Below, piece by piece: positions 1 to 13,020 of a stretch of 64,000 nucleotides of DNA (the stretch's first letter is position 1; every line of letters begins with the position of its first letter). Position numbers and translations under genes: made by a program. The notes below the pieces were generated by a model. The model was not told the DNA's origin. It searched no databases and was given only the letters and a program-made list of their open reading frames with translations. The stretch is taken from contig NZ_PIPY01000006.1 in the NCBI RefSeq assembly GCF_003987065.1, positions 141,666 to 205,665 on the forward strand. Direction: 5' to 3'. Source of the DNA: Pseudidiomarina insulisalsae. Lineage in GTDB: Bacteria; Pseudomonadota; Gammaproteobacteria; Enterobacterales; Alteromonadaceae.

Positions 1-2079
<2,079 letters not shown>

Positions 2080-2096
2080 CATACCGGCGGTGAGGG

Positions 2097-3725
2097 TCAG
2101 ATATCGTTGGTCATCCGGGTAACGTCGACAATAAGTTTCAGACGTTGACCGGGTTGCAGATAATTCGAGCGTTTAATCTGATTCCACTTCTCAATATCGC
2201 CAATGGTCACATTGAAACGCTGCGCAATACGCGCCAGCGAATCACCGGAACGTACCTGATAATGAATATTGCGGGTCACTCCGGAGGGCTTGTCATCTTC
2301 GCTTAGCCAGACCACCAGCTTGCGTCCCGGGCGTAAGGGGTCGGTCGGCGCCATACCATTCCATTTCGCCAATTGACGCAGATTGACGTCATATTTGCGG
2401 CTGAGATCCCAAAAGGTATCGCCAGGCACAATGGTGTGGTCGATTTTGTAGCTGCCGCGCTGGCGCGACTGGGTTGCACTCAGGCGCTGGTCGGCCGACA
2501 GGCTGTAATCATCAAGATCACGCGAAGCGGCAGGGATCAGCAAATAATCACCGGCCCGAATCAAGTGCCCGCGAATATTATTTGCCTGCTGAATAGCCTG
2601 TGGTGTGGTGTGATATTTTTTCGCAATCACAATCAGGCTTTCGCCAGAGGCAACCTTGTGCCGGCTCCAGCGCACTAAGTCCCTACTATCGCTCGCAGCC
2701 AGCCATTGTTGCAGGCGTTGTGCATTTTGCTGTGGCAACAGCAAGCGATGAGGACCTTCAGGATCAGTGGCCCAGCGATTGTAGCCCGAATTGTAATGAT
2801 GCAGTTGCTCCAGTTCCAGCCCGGCTTGTTCTGCTGCCAGCGCGAGATCAATTTGCGTCTCAGTTTCCACTAAGGTCAGATAGGGCTGGTTTTCAATCGC
2901 CAGCCAGCTAACCTGATAGGTATCCTGATTGCGTAATATATCGGCGAGCGCAAGTAGTTTTGGTACGTAGGCCCGGGTTTCGCGGGGCAGGTCTAACGAC
3001 CAGAAATCGGTGGGCTTCCCGGCACGCTGGTTACGTCGAATCGCTGAGGAAACCCTGCCTCCGCCCGAGTTATAGGCAGCCAGTGCGTGCAGCCAGTTAT
3101 CAAAAAGGTTGTTCAGGTCGGTCAGGTAATCAAGCGCCGCATGCGTTGCTGAATAGACATCGCGACGGCCGTCGTACCACCAATTGATTTCAAGACCATA
3201 TTGCCGTGCTGTACCGGGAATAAACTGCCAGATGCCGGCGGCGCTGCCGTGAGAATAGGCGAACGGATCGAAGGCGCTCTCAACAATTGGCAACAATGCC
3301 AGCTCAAGTGGCAAACCGCGCTGTTCGATTTCCTCGACAATCAGATGCATAAATGGTGCCGCGCGCTTCGCGACACGGTCCATATAGGCCGGATGCTTCA
3401 GGTAAAAATTACGTTGCGCGCTGACGCGATCATTTTCAGGCACGTGCATGGTCAACTGGCGGCGGATACGCTGCCACAGATCAGCCTCTTGCTGAGGTGT
3501 GACTTCCTTAACCACGGGCGCTGGCACTGGAGCAATTAATTCAGGGTTTAACAAATGGTCTACAGTGTCAATTTTTGCTGACGCAACGGGCGCTGATTCA
3601 GTTGTCGGAAGTTCAGCGCTGTGCATTGGCTCATTTGCTGTCGTAGGTGTTTGCGTCGTGGTCGGCGTTGACTGACAGGCCGCCAATACCGATGCGCTGA
3701 GCGTCAGCATTATCCATTTTTTCAT
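2097..3725 (-). CDS. mltD: Membrane-bound lytic murein transglycosylase D with three LysM domains
   Basis: Cleaves the glycan strands of peptidoglycan, leaving 1,6-anhydro-muramyl ends. The N-terminus is a lipoprotein signal (MKKWIMLTLSASVLAAC) with lipobox cysteine 17, so the enzyme should be tethered to the outer membrane. The SLT domain spans about residues 120-260, with the catalytic Glu149 in the ES motif and the downstream AYNSGGGRV segment typical of family 1D. Three LysM peptidoglycan-binding repeats follow at about 355-400, 430-475 and 488-535. The 542-residue length is longer than two-LysM MltD proteins because of the third repeat. In E. coli mltD also lies next to gloB, as it does here. 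Confidence 0.95.
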   Translation of the reverse strand: MKKWIMLTLSASVLAACQSTPTTTQTPTTANEPMHSAELPTTESAPVASAKIDTVDHLLNPELIAPVPAPVVKEVTPQQEADLWQRIRRQLTMHVPENDRVSAQRNFYLKHPAYMDRVAKRAAPFMHLIVEEIEQRGLPLELALLPIVESAFDPFAYSHGSAAGIWQFIPGTARQYGLEINWWYDGRRDVYSATHAALDYLTDLNNLFDNWLHALAAYNSGGGRVSSAIRRNQRAGKPTDFWSLDLPRETRAYVPKLLALADILRNQDTYQVSWLAIENQPYLTLVETETQIDLALAAEQAGLELEQLHHYNSGYNRWATDPEGPHRLLLPQQNAQRLQQWLAASDSRDLVRWSRHKVASGESLIVIAKKYHTTPQAIQQANNIRGHLIRAGDYLLIPAASRDLDDYSLSADQRLSATQSRQRGSYKIDHTIVPGDTFWDLSRKYDVNLRQLAKWNGMAPTDPLRPGRKLVVWLSEDDKPSGVTRNIHYQVRSGDSLARIAQRFNVTIGDIEKWNQIKRSNYLQPGQRLKLIVDVTRMTNDI

Positions 3726-3788
3726 GCAGTCTTTCCTGTACTAAAAGGTTACATCGGAACCGTTGCGGATTTGTCGCAGTTTACGGTT

Positions 3789-4514
3789 TTAAAATTCATC
3801 TTTCCACTTTCTTAATCGGGCAAATTCATCAGCACTTTTGGTCCGAAGAAAAGGGTTTATCTGTAGTTCGCGCGCGAGTGTACTTGGCAGTGTCGGTTGC
3901 TGGTCCTCCCGCAACGCCTTAACCTCCTGTTGTGCCTCGCGAATAGCCGTGTTTTCAGGCTCAGCCGCGGCGGCGAAACGCAGATTTGCTGCGGTATACT
4001 CGTGGGTACAGTAGATGCGTGTTGCAGCGGGAAGTTCTGCCAGTTTACGTAAAGATTTGAAAAACTGTGGCGCGTTGCCCTCAAACATCCGCCCACAACC
4101 AGCACTGAATAAAGTGTCACCGCAGAACAGCATACCTTTGCTGTAAAAACTGATGTGATCAAGCGTATGGCCGGGTGTTTCCAGCACCTGAAACTCCTCC
4201 CCGAGTCCGGCTGGAGTGAAGCGTTCACCCTCGCGCAGGGGGGTGCTGATACCCTCTATTTTGGGATTGTCGGGGCCATAAACAGGCACGTCAAACTGAT
4301 TCAGCAAGGGGAGCAGACCGTCGGTATGATCCCAGTGGTGATGGGTGATCAAAATACTGGCGAGCTCGGTTTGTTGTTCATCGAGCCAGCGTAATACCGG
4401 TGCTTCATCGCCCGGATCGACAATGACCGCAGGCGCATGTTCAGTTGGCTGAATGGCCCAAATATAGTTATCATCAAAAGCAGGTAGAGGCGTAATTTTC
4501 ATAACACTAGTCAT
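3789..4514 (-). CDS. gloB: Hydroxyacylglutathione hydrolase (glyoxalase II)
   Basis: Hydrolyses S-lactoylglutathione to lactate and glutathione in the second step of methylglyoxal detoxification. It is a metallo-beta-lactamase-fold enzyme with the binuclear metal motif THHHWDH at residues 57-63, further His ligands in ETPGHTLDH and THEYT, and a C-terminal glutathione-binding helical domain. I chose the ATG at 4514 (MTSVMKITPL) because AAGG lies 8 bases upstream. The ATG at 4502 (MKITPL) is the alternative and matches the family's usual beginning. A longer frame to 4808 exists but would run through the divergent methyltransferase. The product is about 241 residues against roughly 250 in E. coli. 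Confidence 0.95.
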   Translation of the reverse strand: MTSVMKITPLPAFDDNYIWAIQPTEHAPAVIVDPGDEAPVLRWLDEQQTELASILITHHHWDHTDGLLPLLNQFDVPVYGPDNPKIEGISTPLREGERFTPAGLGEEFQVLETPGHTLDHISFYSKGMLFCGDTLFSAGCGRMFEGNAPQFFKSLRKLAELPAATRIYCTHEYTAANLRFAAAAEPENTAIREAQQEVKALREDQQPTLPSTLARELQINPFLRTKSADEFARLRKWKDEF

Positions 4515-4558
4515 CTTGGTTGCCTTAGCTAAGGCCAGTATACAGGTGGGAAGGGGTG

Positions 4559-5314
4559 ATGTTAAAACCCGCACTTCGACAAAAACCGGTAAAGCCGCCA
4601 CAGTCCTGGCGTGATCTTGCCCATGGTCGCTGGTTGCAGCATCAGGTTGAGGAGGCAATTGCCCCTCACGCCGAGCGCTTGTACGGTTACCATTTTGCCC
4701 GGTTGGGTGCGCTAAGTGCCGAATTAACCTTGCCCAAGTTCCCCATTGCCCACCAGTTTGCCGTCGCCGAGCGCCCGCATCATGCGGTGCAGGTTTGTGC
4801 GCTGCCAACTGCCTGGCCGTTTGCCGAGGCGAGTCTTGATGCGGTATTAATGGTGGGTCAGCTTGAGTTTGCGCAGGATCCTCACCAGATCTTAAGAGAA
4901 GTCAGCCACAGTCTTATTGCTGAAGGAAAGCTCATCTATGTTGGCTTTAATCCTTATGCGCTTAACCAGTTGCAAATGCTCTGGCCGGGTTATCTGAATC
5001 AGTATCCGTGGTGTGGCCGTTATTTTACTAAGGCGCGGGTGCTGGACTGGCTGGCACTGTTAAATTTTGAAGTGTCGGTACAACATTATTTTGCGCCGGG
5101 CCTTTTGCAAGGACGCTGGAACTGGCCGCAGCGCGTGGCTGCGCAACTAAACAGGGCGTTACCGCAGTTCAACAGTTGCTATCTGCTGGTGGCACGCAAA
5201 CGCGAATTTCCGCTGACCCTGCTGCCGGAAAAGAACAAACACAGAAAATTAGCGCCAAAGCTACAAACCGTACCTTTGGCAAACCAGACACAATCGAAGG
5301 AGTCATCATGCTAA
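4559..5314 (+). CDS. SAM-dependent methyltransferase, YafS-like
   Basis: A class I methyltransferase-fold protein of about 251 residues, divergent from gloB exactly as yafS is in E. coli. Visible family traits are the segment LDAVLMVGQLEF, corresponding to the acidic post-strand-4 region, and the following EVSHSLIAEGKLIYVGFNP, typical of Methyltransf_11 proteins. The substrate is unknown. The start is either ATG 4559 or the in-frame GTG 4556, both just after a GGGAAGG ribosome-binding site. The last seven bases overlap the start of the rhodanese gene, suggesting translational coupling. Confidence 0.8.
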   Translation: MLKPALRQKPVKPPQSWRDLAHGRWLQHQVEEAIAPHAERLYGYHFARLGALSAELTLPKFPIAHQFAVAERPHHAVQVCALPTAWPFAEASLDAVLMVGQLEFAQDPHQILREVSHSLIAEGKLIYVGFNPYALNQLQMLWPGYLNQYPWCGRYFTKARVLDWLALLNFEVSVQHYFAPGLLQGRWNWPQRVAAQLNRALPQFNSCYLLVARKREFPLTLLPEKNKHRKLAPKLQTVPLANQTQSKESSC

Positions 5315-5712
5315 GTCCACAAGAGTTATGTGCAAAAGCCAGAGCCAATGTGAAAGAAATCGATGTCGAGCAGTTGCAACAACGCATTGCCGAGGGTGCT
5401 CGGGTGATTGACGTACGCGAACCAGGCGAATATCTGGTGGGCCACATTCATCAGGCTGTTAATATGCCGCGCGGTGTGCTTGAGATGCAGCTTACTCAGC
5501 ATCCTGAAGTCGCTGGCTATGACGATGCGTTACAGCGCATCGCCAGTCAGCCTTTGTATCTTATCTGCCGCAGTGGCGGGCGCTCAGCGCTGGCGGCTGA
5601 GTCGTTGCAACGAATGGGATTCAACGAGGTTTACTCGGTTGCTGGCGGCATGCAGGCATGGGAAGAGCATAAGTATCCACAGGTCACCGGCGAATACTCA
5701 GACCGTCCTTAA
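5308..5712 (+). CDS. Single-domain rhodanese-like sulfurtransferase
   Basis: A 134-residue rhodanese domain. Proteins of this type carry sulfane sulfur as a persulfide on the active-site cysteine. The active loop is CRSGGRS at residues 87-93 (Cys87), and the N-terminal CH2A-like motif is [11 protein letters not shown]. The ATG at 5308 has AAGGAG 5 bases upstream and overlaps the end of the methyltransferase gene (ATGCTAA), so the two are probably one operon. No signal peptide is seen from this start, so a cytoplasmic location is likely. The 3' end overlaps the convergent rnhA by 4 bases. The physiological sulfur donor cannot be told from sequence. Confidence 0.9.
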   Translation: MLSPQELCAKARANVKEIDVEQLQQRIAEGARVIDVREPGEYLVGHIHQAVNMPRGVLEMQLTQHPEVAGYDDALQRIASQPLYLICRSGGRSALAAESLQRMGFNEVYSVAGGMQAWEEHKYPQVTGEYSDRP

Positions 5713-6212
5713 GAGACATTCGTTTCGGGCTGATAGCCGGTATCTTCCAGCAATTTACCCGCTTTGGCAGCCTGCCTGGCGAGTTCGTCGCAGCGCTCGT
5801 TTTGCGGGTGGCCGGCATGGCCCTTCACCCACTTCCAGTGAATCGTATGGCGCTGCGTGGCAGCGTCGAGGGCTTGCCACAGGTCAGCATTTTTCACCGG
5901 CTTTTTATTTGAGGTACGCCAGCCATTGCGTTTCCAGTTGTGGATCCAGCTTTGAATGCCTTGCTTAAGATACTGGCTATCTGAGGTCAGGGTGACTTCG
6001 CAGGGCTGATTAAGTGCCTGCAATGCTTTAATCGCCGCCAGCATTTCCATGCGGTTATTGGTGGTCAGCTTAAACCCCTCTGCCAGTTCCTTATGATGCT
6101 TACCGTACTCAATCACAATGCCATAACCGCCGGGACCGGGATTCCCCAGACATGAGCCGTCAGTATAAATATGAACGTGTTTTTTCGCTGCTGTCACTGT
6201 TGTTCCTGCCAA
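5709..6212 (-). CDS. rnhA: Ribonuclease HI
   Basis: Degrades the RNA strand of RNA-DNA hybrids (R-loops, primers). The catalytic carboxylates Asp18 (YTDGSC), Glu56 (NNRMEM), Asp78 (TSDSQY) and Asp142 (ERCDELA) are all present, and so is the basic protrusion ([15 protein letters not shown]). The 167-residue product has a short N-terminal extension relative to the 155-residue E. coli enzyme. It starts inside the 3' end of dnaQ (19-base overlap) and is co-directional with it. In E. coli these two genes are divergent. Confidence 0.97.
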   Translation of the reverse strand: MAGTTVTAAKKHVHIYTDGSCLGNPGPGGYGIVIEYGKHHKELAEGFKLTTNNRMEMLAAIKALQALNQPCEVTLTSDSQYLKQGIQSWIHNWKRNGWRTSNKKPVKNADLWQALDAATQRHTIHWKWVKGHAGHPQNERCDELARQAAKAGKLLEDTGYQPETNVS

Positions 6213-6892
6213 AGTGGGGCGTCGATCAGTTTCAGGCGCTCCTGATGCGCCTGTTCTTCGGCTGCGCTGGCTTTGATAACGCGCAGCGCCGGTTTATCGG
6301 CCACCCGGCTCCAGTCCACCATCTGCCCGTTATGCTGGTGACTCTTTTTCTGTGTTGCCAGTTCCAGCTTGGTTTGCCCACCGGTCATGGCGAGATAAAC
6401 GTCGGCCAGTAGCTCAGCATCGAGCAGAGCCCCGTGGAAGGTGCGGTTGGAGTTGTCTATACCATAGGCACGACAGAGCGCATCGAGATTATTCTTCTGT
6501 CCCGGGCGCATTTCACGGGCCAGCATCAGGGTATCGAGTACCTGACAGTAATCGCGGGTGGCGCCGGTGCCATTTCTTAACAGGCGAAACTCATGGTCCA
6601 TAAAGCCAACGTCAAAGGCGGCATTATGAATGACCAGTTCGCCGCCTTTAATGAATTCCAGAAATTCCTCGGCAACTTGTGCAAATACCGGTTTGTCCTG
6701 CAGGAACTCATTGGTAATACCGTGTACTTCTATCGCTTCTTGTTCCACTACGCGCTGTGGATTGATGTAAACATGAAAAGTATTGCCGGTAAGTTTACGG
6801 CCGATAAGCTCCACCGCGCCAATTTCAATAATCCGATGCCCGCGGGCAGGATCCAGACCTGTAGTTTCGGTATCAAGAACGATTTGTCGCAT
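6194..6892 (-). CDS. dnaQ: DNA polymerase III epsilon subunit (3'-5' proofreading exonuclease)
   Basis: Proofreading exonuclease of the replicative polymerase, partner of the alpha subunit DnaE (18233-21745 here). The DEDDh motifs are intact: Asp7 and Glu9 in DTETTGLD (Exo I), Asp95 in HNAAFDVGF (Exo II), and His154/Asp159 in FHGALLDAE (Exo III). The start at 6892 is set by an AAGGAAA site 7 bases upstream and by the family N-terminus [12 protein letters not shown]. The 232-residue length is close to E. coli epsilon. A longer in-frame reading would run back through the tRNA-Asp genes and is not real. Confidence 0.97.
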   Translation of the reverse strand: MRQIVLDTETTGLDPARGHRIIEIGAVELIGRKLTGNTFHVYINPQRVVEQEAIEVHGITNEFLQDKPVFAQVAEEFLEFIKGGELVIHNAAFDVGFMDHEFRLLRNGTGATRDYCQVLDTLMLAREMRPGQKNNLDALCRAYGIDNSNRTFHGALLDAELLADVYLAMTGGQTKLELATQKKSHQHNGQMVDWSRVADKPALRVIKASAAEEQAHQERLKLIDAPLWQEQQ

Positions 6893-7038
6893 GCCGGCAC
6901 TTTCCTTTTTACTAATGAAACCCGAGCAGATTACCCCAAACTGAGCGTAAATGCGATCGGTTGAAGGGCGATGAAAATGCAAAAACAAACCGATTTGATG
7001 GTTTTTCAGGCAAACGGAATAAAACTTCAAAAAAAAGG

Positions 7039-7067
7039 TTGACGGGAAACAACAGCCCTCGTAATAT
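7039..7067 (+). promoter_or_regulatory. Sigma-70 promoter of the tRNA-Asp genes
   Basis: TTGACG (7039-7044) and TAATAT (7062-7067) are separated by exactly 17 bases. This near-consensus pair lies about 50 bases upstream of the first tRNA. The bases after the -10 (TCGCTCCGC) make a GC-rich discriminator of the kind seen at stringently controlled stable-RNA promoters; that regulatory reading is an inference. Confidence 0.8.
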
Positions 7068-7117
7068 TCGCTCCGCATTCGGGGGGACCCACTCGGGAAA
7101 CCCAGATGCAGGAAGCT

Positions 7118-7194
7118 GGAGCGGTAGTTCAGTTGGTTAGAATACCGGCCTGTCACGCCGGGGGTCGCGGGTTCGAGTCCCGTCCGCTCCGCCA
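7118..7194 (+). tRNA. tRNA-Asp (GUC), copy 1
   Basis: Full cloverleaf of 77 bases with encoded CCA. The acceptor stem GGAGCGG pairs with CCGCTCC, the D-arm contains AGTTCAGTTGGTTAGA, the anticodon GTC is at 7152-7154, and the T-arm has GGGTTCGAGTCCC. It is identical to the second copy 103 bases downstream and is expressed from the strong promoter at 7039. Confidence 0.98.
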
Positions 7195-7220
7195 CTTCCT
7201 GAAATACAAATCACCGCTGC

Positions 7221-7297
7221 GGAGCGGTAGTTCAGTTGGTTAGAATACCGGCCTGTCACGCCGGGGGTCGCGGGTTCGAGTCCCGTCCGCTCCGCCA
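7221..7297 (+). tRNA. tRNA-Asp (GUC), copy 2
   Basis: Exact 77-base duplicate of the first tRNA-Asp, with anticodon GTC at 7255-7257 and encoded CCA at the 3' end. The 26-base spacer carries no promoter-like sequence, so both are probably processed from one transcript. The next gene begins only 30 bases later with no visible terminator, so some read-through into it is possible. Confidence 0.98.
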
Positions 7298-7327
7298 TTT
7301 CATAAGTGCTTTTTGGAGTGTTGCGCG

Positions 7328-7675
7328 ATGAGTAAGGTTTCGGCCTGCTTGACGTGTGGGGCTTGCTGCGCGTCCTATCGTGTTTCTTTTTACTGGGGTG
7401 AAGCCACTGGCGCACCTGCAGGTTATGTTCCGTCTGAACTGACAGAAAACTTTCATCCTCATCTGCTCTGTATGCAAGGTACCAACCAGGCAAACCCACG
7501 TTGTGTTGCGTTGGAGGGCGAAATCGGCAAACAGGTCGGATGCTCTATCTATGCCAATCGTCCCTCGCCTTGTCGAGAGTTTGCGGCCGGTGATGAAGCC
7601 GCTAATCCTTACTGCGATAAAGCGCGGCTAAAATATGGTCTGGCACCGCTTATCCCCGTCAAAGAAGTTGCATAA
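7328..7675 (+). CDS. YkgJ-like cysteine-cluster protein
   Basis: A 115-residue protein of the YkgJ family (putative zinc- or iron-chelating). The N-terminus has the hallmark CLTCGACC cluster, and further conserved cysteines occur at HLLCMQG, PRCVALEG, VGCSIY and SPCREF, giving eight or more possible metal ligands. The ATG at 7328 has GGAG 9 bases upstream. The in-frame TTG at 7313 would add five residues including two cysteines but lies too close to the ribosome-binding site. The biochemical role of the family is not firmly established. The gene follows the tRNA-Asp pair and may share their transcript. Confidence 0.85.
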   Translation: MSKVSACLTCGACCASYRVSFYWGEATGAPAGYVPSELTENFHPHLLCMQGTNQANPRCVALEGEIGKQVGCSIYANRPSPCREFAAGDEAANPYCDKARLKYGLAPLIPVKEVA

Positions 7676-7711
7676 TCCGTTCAATCGCAGTTTTTGCGCT
7701 ACGAAAAGCTC

Positions 7712-7740
7712 TTGAGCCCTTGTCGGCCAAGAGTTACATT
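7712..7740 (+). promoter_or_regulatory. Possible promoter of the M3 peptidase gene
   Basis: TTGAGC (7712-7717) and TACATT (7735-7740) are spaced 17 bases apart in the 134-base gap before the peptidase gene. Both hexamers deviate from consensus, so the call is tentative. The leader downstream contains a stem-loop at 7759-7780. Confidence 0.4.
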
Positions 7741-7758
7741 ATGGAACGACTAAAACGA

Positions 7759-7780
7759 GCACTACCGGACAAGGTAGTGC
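7759..7780 (+). other. Stem-loop in the M3 peptidase leader
   Basis: GCACTACC (7759-7766) pairs perfectly with GGTAGTGC (7773-7780) around a 6-base loop, 30 bases before the ATG. No T-run follows, so it is not an intrinsic terminator. It could be a leader mRNA structure. Confidence 0.4.
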
Positions 7781-7809
7781 GCTGAATAATCTACAGGGGA
7801 GTAAATTCC

Positions 7810-10008
7810 ATGCGTAAGAGCCTGATCGCCGTCGCCATAGGTGCAGCGTTAACCGTAGCAGCCTGTGCTGATAAAGAAGCGGCGCAAGCAACCGACCAAC
7901 AAGCTGAGCAACAAGTTCAGCAAGCCGAGCAGCAAACTGCTGCGGCAGAATTCAACCAAAGCAATCCTTTCTATGCAGAAAGCACGCTGCCTTTCCATGC
8001 ACCCGACTTTACCAAAATCAAGTTTGAGCATTACGAGCCCGCCTTGTTAGCTGGTATGGAAGCCCATGCAGCTGAAATTGCCGAGATTGCCACGAACTCA
8101 GAGCCAGCTACGTTTGAAAATACCATTGTAGCGATGGAAAAATCGGGTGCTTTACTGGGCCGCGTAAGCGCTGTGTTCGGTAATGTTGCGGGTTCGGCAG
8201 GTAATGACGACTTCCGTGCCTTGCAAGTGAAAATGGCGCCGAAGTACGCGGCTCATAGTGACAATATTAGCCTTAATGCGGCTCTGTTCGCCCGGGTAAA
8301 AACTGTTTATGAGAATCGCGACCAGTTCGAAGGTGAGAAACTGCGCCTGATCGAAGACACTTATAAAGATTTCGTTCGCGCCGGTGCAAACCTGACTGAA
8401 GAACAAAAAGTTCGCATTCGTGAAATCAATTCAGAGCTGTCATCACTCACCACTGAGTTCCGTAACAACCTGATGACACTGGTTGATGAGAACATGATCG
8501 TAGTCGACGACAAAGCTCAGCTCACCGGTTTAAGTGAGTCACAGATTGCGAGTCTGGCCAAAGCCGCAGAAGCGAAAGACATGCCGGGCAAGTATGTGAT
8601 CACTATTACTAACACGACGCGTCAGCCGATTCTGAGCTCGCTGGAGAACCGCGAGTTACGTGAAAAAGTCTGGCGCGCTTCAGCCGAGCGTGGCAGCGGC
8701 AACACAGCAACCGACAATCGTCCGCTGGTTAAACGTATGGCCCAGCTGCGCGCTGAAAAAGCACAGTTGTTAGGCTACGACAACTGGGGTGCTTATGTGC
8801 TTGAGCAAAGCATGGCGGCAACTCCTGAAGCAGCACAGCAAATGTTGCGTGACCTGGTGCCAGCGGTTGTAAGCAACGTTGAAGCAGAAATGGCTGAAAT
8901 CCAGGCGCAAATCAGCAGCGAAGGCGGTGATTTTGAAGTGAAGCCCTGGGACTGGGCTTTCTATGCTGAGAAAGTACGCGCTGAAAAATACGCTCTGGAT
9001 TCGAATGAAGTGAAGCAATACTTTGAATTCAACCGCGTCGTTGAAGACGGGGTGTTTTATGCGATGAACCAGCTGTTTGGCATTACCTTCGAGAAACGTG
9101 ATGACATTCCGACTTACGCTGATGACATCGTGGTTTATGAAGTGAAAGACGTCAACGGCGAAAGCCTGGGCTTGTTCTACGGTGACTGGTTCACCCGTGA
9201 CGGCAAGCGCGGTGGTGCCTGGATGAGCTCGTTTGTATCTCAGTCTCACTTGTTAGGCGACAAGCCGGTGATTTTAAACAACATGAACATCACCAAAGCG
9301 CCTGACGGTCAGCCGACATTACTGAGCTTCGACGAAGTGAGCACCATGTTCCACGAAATGGGCCACGCATTGCACGGTATGTTCTCAGACGTAACCTATC
9401 CATCGTTGGCCGGTACTTCAGTTTCTCGTGACTACGTTGAGTTCCCGTCAACCTTCCAGGAAGACTGGACGCTGAACCCGAAAGTTCTGGCAAATATGGC
9501 CAAGCACCACGAGACAGGTGAACAGATTCCTAAGGAACTGTTAGACAAAGTGATGGCTGCGAAAAACTTCAACATGGGTTATGACACCCTTGAGTACATT
9601 GCTGCGGCCCTGCTTGATCTCGAATACCACACGCTGACGCCAGACTCGGCAGCAGGTATTGCTGATGTGAACAGCTTTGAACAAGCGTCATTAACGCGCA
9701 ATGGTGTGGCTGTTGAAGCGGTACCACCACGTTATCGCTCTAACTACTTTGCGCATGTATTTGCCGGCGGTTACTCAGCAGGTTATTACGCCTACATGTG
9801 GTCAGAAGTACTGGCTGCTGACGCCTTCAAATTTGTGCAGGAAAACGGTGGTTTGACGCTGGAAAATGGTCAGGCATTCCGTGACGCTATCTTGTCAAAA
9901 GGTAACAGCAAAGATCCGATGCAACAGTACATCGACTTCCGTGGTCAGAAACCAACGGTTGACGCATTACTTGAACGTCGTGGTCTGACAGCACCGAAAA
10001 TTGACTAA
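7810..10008 (+). CDS. M3 family zinc oligopeptidase lipoprotein (Dcp-like peptidyl-dipeptidase)
   Basis: A zinc metallopeptidase of the M3 (thimet oligopeptidase) family, closest in layout to peptidyl-dipeptidase Dcp, which removes C-terminal dipeptides from short peptides. The zinc motif HEMGH is at residues 515-519, with the third ligand expected in the following YVEFPS segment. Unlike cytosolic Dcp, the protein begins with a lipoprotein signal whose lipobox is TVAAC. A Gln/Ala/Glu-rich linker of about 25 residues follows, then the catalytic domain. It is therefore probably an envelope-anchored peptidase acting on imported peptides. AGGGGA precedes the ATG. The gene ends at a strong terminator (10033). 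Confidence 0.93.
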   Translation: MRKSLIAVAIGAALTVAACADKEAAQATDQQAEQQVQQAEQQTAAAEFNQSNPFYAESTLPFHAPDFTKIKFEHYEPALLAGMEAHAAEIAEIATNSEPATFENTIVAMEKSGALLGRVSAVFGNVAGSAGNDDFRALQVKMAPKYAAHSDNISLNAALFARVKTVYENRDQFEGEKLRLIEDTYKDFVRAGANLTEEQKVRIREINSELSSLTTEFRNNLMTLVDENMIVVDDKAQLTGLSESQIASLAKAAEAKDMPGKYVITITNTTRQPILSSLENRELREKVWRASAERGSGNTATDNRPLVKRMAQLRAEKAQLLGYDNWGAYVLEQSMAATPEAAQQMLRDLVPAVVSNVEAEMAEIQAQISSEGGDFEVKPWDWAFYAEKVRAEKYALDSNEVKQYFEFNRVVEDGVFYAMNQLFGITFEKRDDIPTYADDIVVYEVKDVNGESLGLFYGDWFTRDGKRGGAWMSSFVSQSHLLGDKPVILNNMNITKAPDGQPTLLSFDEVSTMFHEMGHALHGMFSDVTYPSLAGTSVSRDYVEFPSTFQEDWTLNPKVLANMAKHHETGEQIPKELLDKVMAAKNFNMGYDTLEYIAAALLDLEYHTLTPDSAAGIADVNSFEQASLTRNGVAVEAVPPRYRSNYFAHVFAGGYSAGYYAYMWSEVLAADAFKFVQENGGLTLENGQAFRDAILSKGNSKDPMQQYIDFRGQKPTVDALLERRGLTAPKID

Positions 10009-10032
10009 CGACTAACTGAAATTAATTTATGT

Positions 10033-10068
10033 AAAAGCCCGTCGCCTTCTGAGGCCGACGGGCTTTTT
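10033..10068 (+). terminator. Rho-independent terminator of the M3 peptidase gene
   Basis: GCCCGTCG (10037-10044) and CGACGGGC (10056-10063) form a GC-rich stem flanked by an A-run and TTTTT. It can serve both this gene and the convergent DUF2165 gene ending at 10072. Confidence 0.9.
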
Positions 10069-10071
10069 CGT

Positions 10072-10569
10072 TTAATGGCTCGCAGGTTCCGCCTGATTTA
10101 TAAATAGAGCAATCAAAGCAATTGAGCCAAGATAAACAAAGGAGCCATCGAAGGAGGCGTCACCCAGCTCGGTCTGCCACATCTGAAAAAATGCGCCACC
10201 GAAGACCTGAAATAAGCCAAACCAGACGATGATGCCGACCCCAGCGCCGACTAAGGTCGTGTACTTAGCCTGTTGAAAGCCGGCTGCGGGTAGGTAACGG
10301 GCTTGAAACAAACGCCAGGAGCCTGTCAGTAGAATAATCCCGGCCAGGAGTTCCAGGGCTATGACCACGCTCAGAGCCAACCAGGTTAAGGTAGGGTGAG
10401 TAACGGCAAAGGCGAAGGTCTCAGGGTAATAAGTATGGTCCTGCATGCCGAGAACATAACTTAAAGCCGCATGTGCTCCGGCAAGATTTACGAGGTTTTG
10501 CAAAGCATAGGCAATGCACATAAGTCCTAATAACAGCGCTAATATAATTTTGATCCAGCGTAATGACAT
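10072..10569 (-). CDS. DUF2165 family inner-membrane protein
   Basis: A 165-residue hydrophobic protein with four predicted membrane helices, at about residues 7-27, 60-82, 103-124 and 142-160. It resembles the DUF2165 (predicted small integral membrane protein) family, whose function is not known. The ATG at 10569 is preceded by AGGAACC. It is a single gene, divergent from icd and convergent with the peptidase. The family call rests on overall length, helix layout and the loop containing YYPETFAFAVTHP. Confidence 0.7.
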   Translation of the reverse strand: MSLRWIKIILALLLGLMCIAYALQNLVNLAGAHAALSYVLGMQDHTYYPETFAFAVTHPTLTWLALSVVIALELLAGIILLTGSWRLFQARYLPAAGFQQAKYTTLVGAGVGIIVWFGLFQVFGGAFFQMWQTELGDASFDGSFVYLGSIALIALFINQAEPASH

Positions 10570-10724
10570 AGTGGGTTCCTGAACTGGGTAATGACCAGGT
10601 TGAGAGCATCAGTTGCTTAACTTTAGATAGGCGACCGGCGCACACATGTCAAAAATCAGCGCGCTAATAAATGCTGTGAATACTCAGATTCAAGTTACGC
10701 TGACTGGTCGATAGTGGGCTTTCT

Positions 10725-10733
10725 TGCTATACT
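10725..10733 (+). promoter_or_regulatory. Extended -10 promoter element for icd
   Basis: TGC followed directly by TATACT (10728-10733) gives an extended -10 element 45 bases before the icd start. No good -35 hexamer is present at the expected distance, which is common for extended -10 promoters. Confidence 0.5.
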
Positions 10734-10769
10734 TCGCGCCACTTTTCTCATCCTTTGCGAACCTAGTAA

Positions 10770-13004
<2,235 letters not shown>

Positions 13005-13020
13005 GCCGTTTTTAAAGCAG

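Noticed and set aside
4515..4808. 98-residue N-terminal extension of gloB
   Set aside because: It overlaps the divergent methyltransferase gene, is low-complexity, and has no counterpart in glyoxalase II.
6893..7195. N-terminal extension of dnaQ running back through tRNA and promoter
   Set aside because: The start at 6892 has a good ribosome-binding site and matches the family N-terminus; the extension covers a promoter and a tRNA.
7137..7499. Reverse-strand frames across the tRNA-Asp genes, encoding peptides with segments such as GLEPATPGVTGRYSN
   Set aside because: These are antisense translations of the two tRNA-Asp genes, a well-known false protein in databases. The RNA genes fully explain the sequence.
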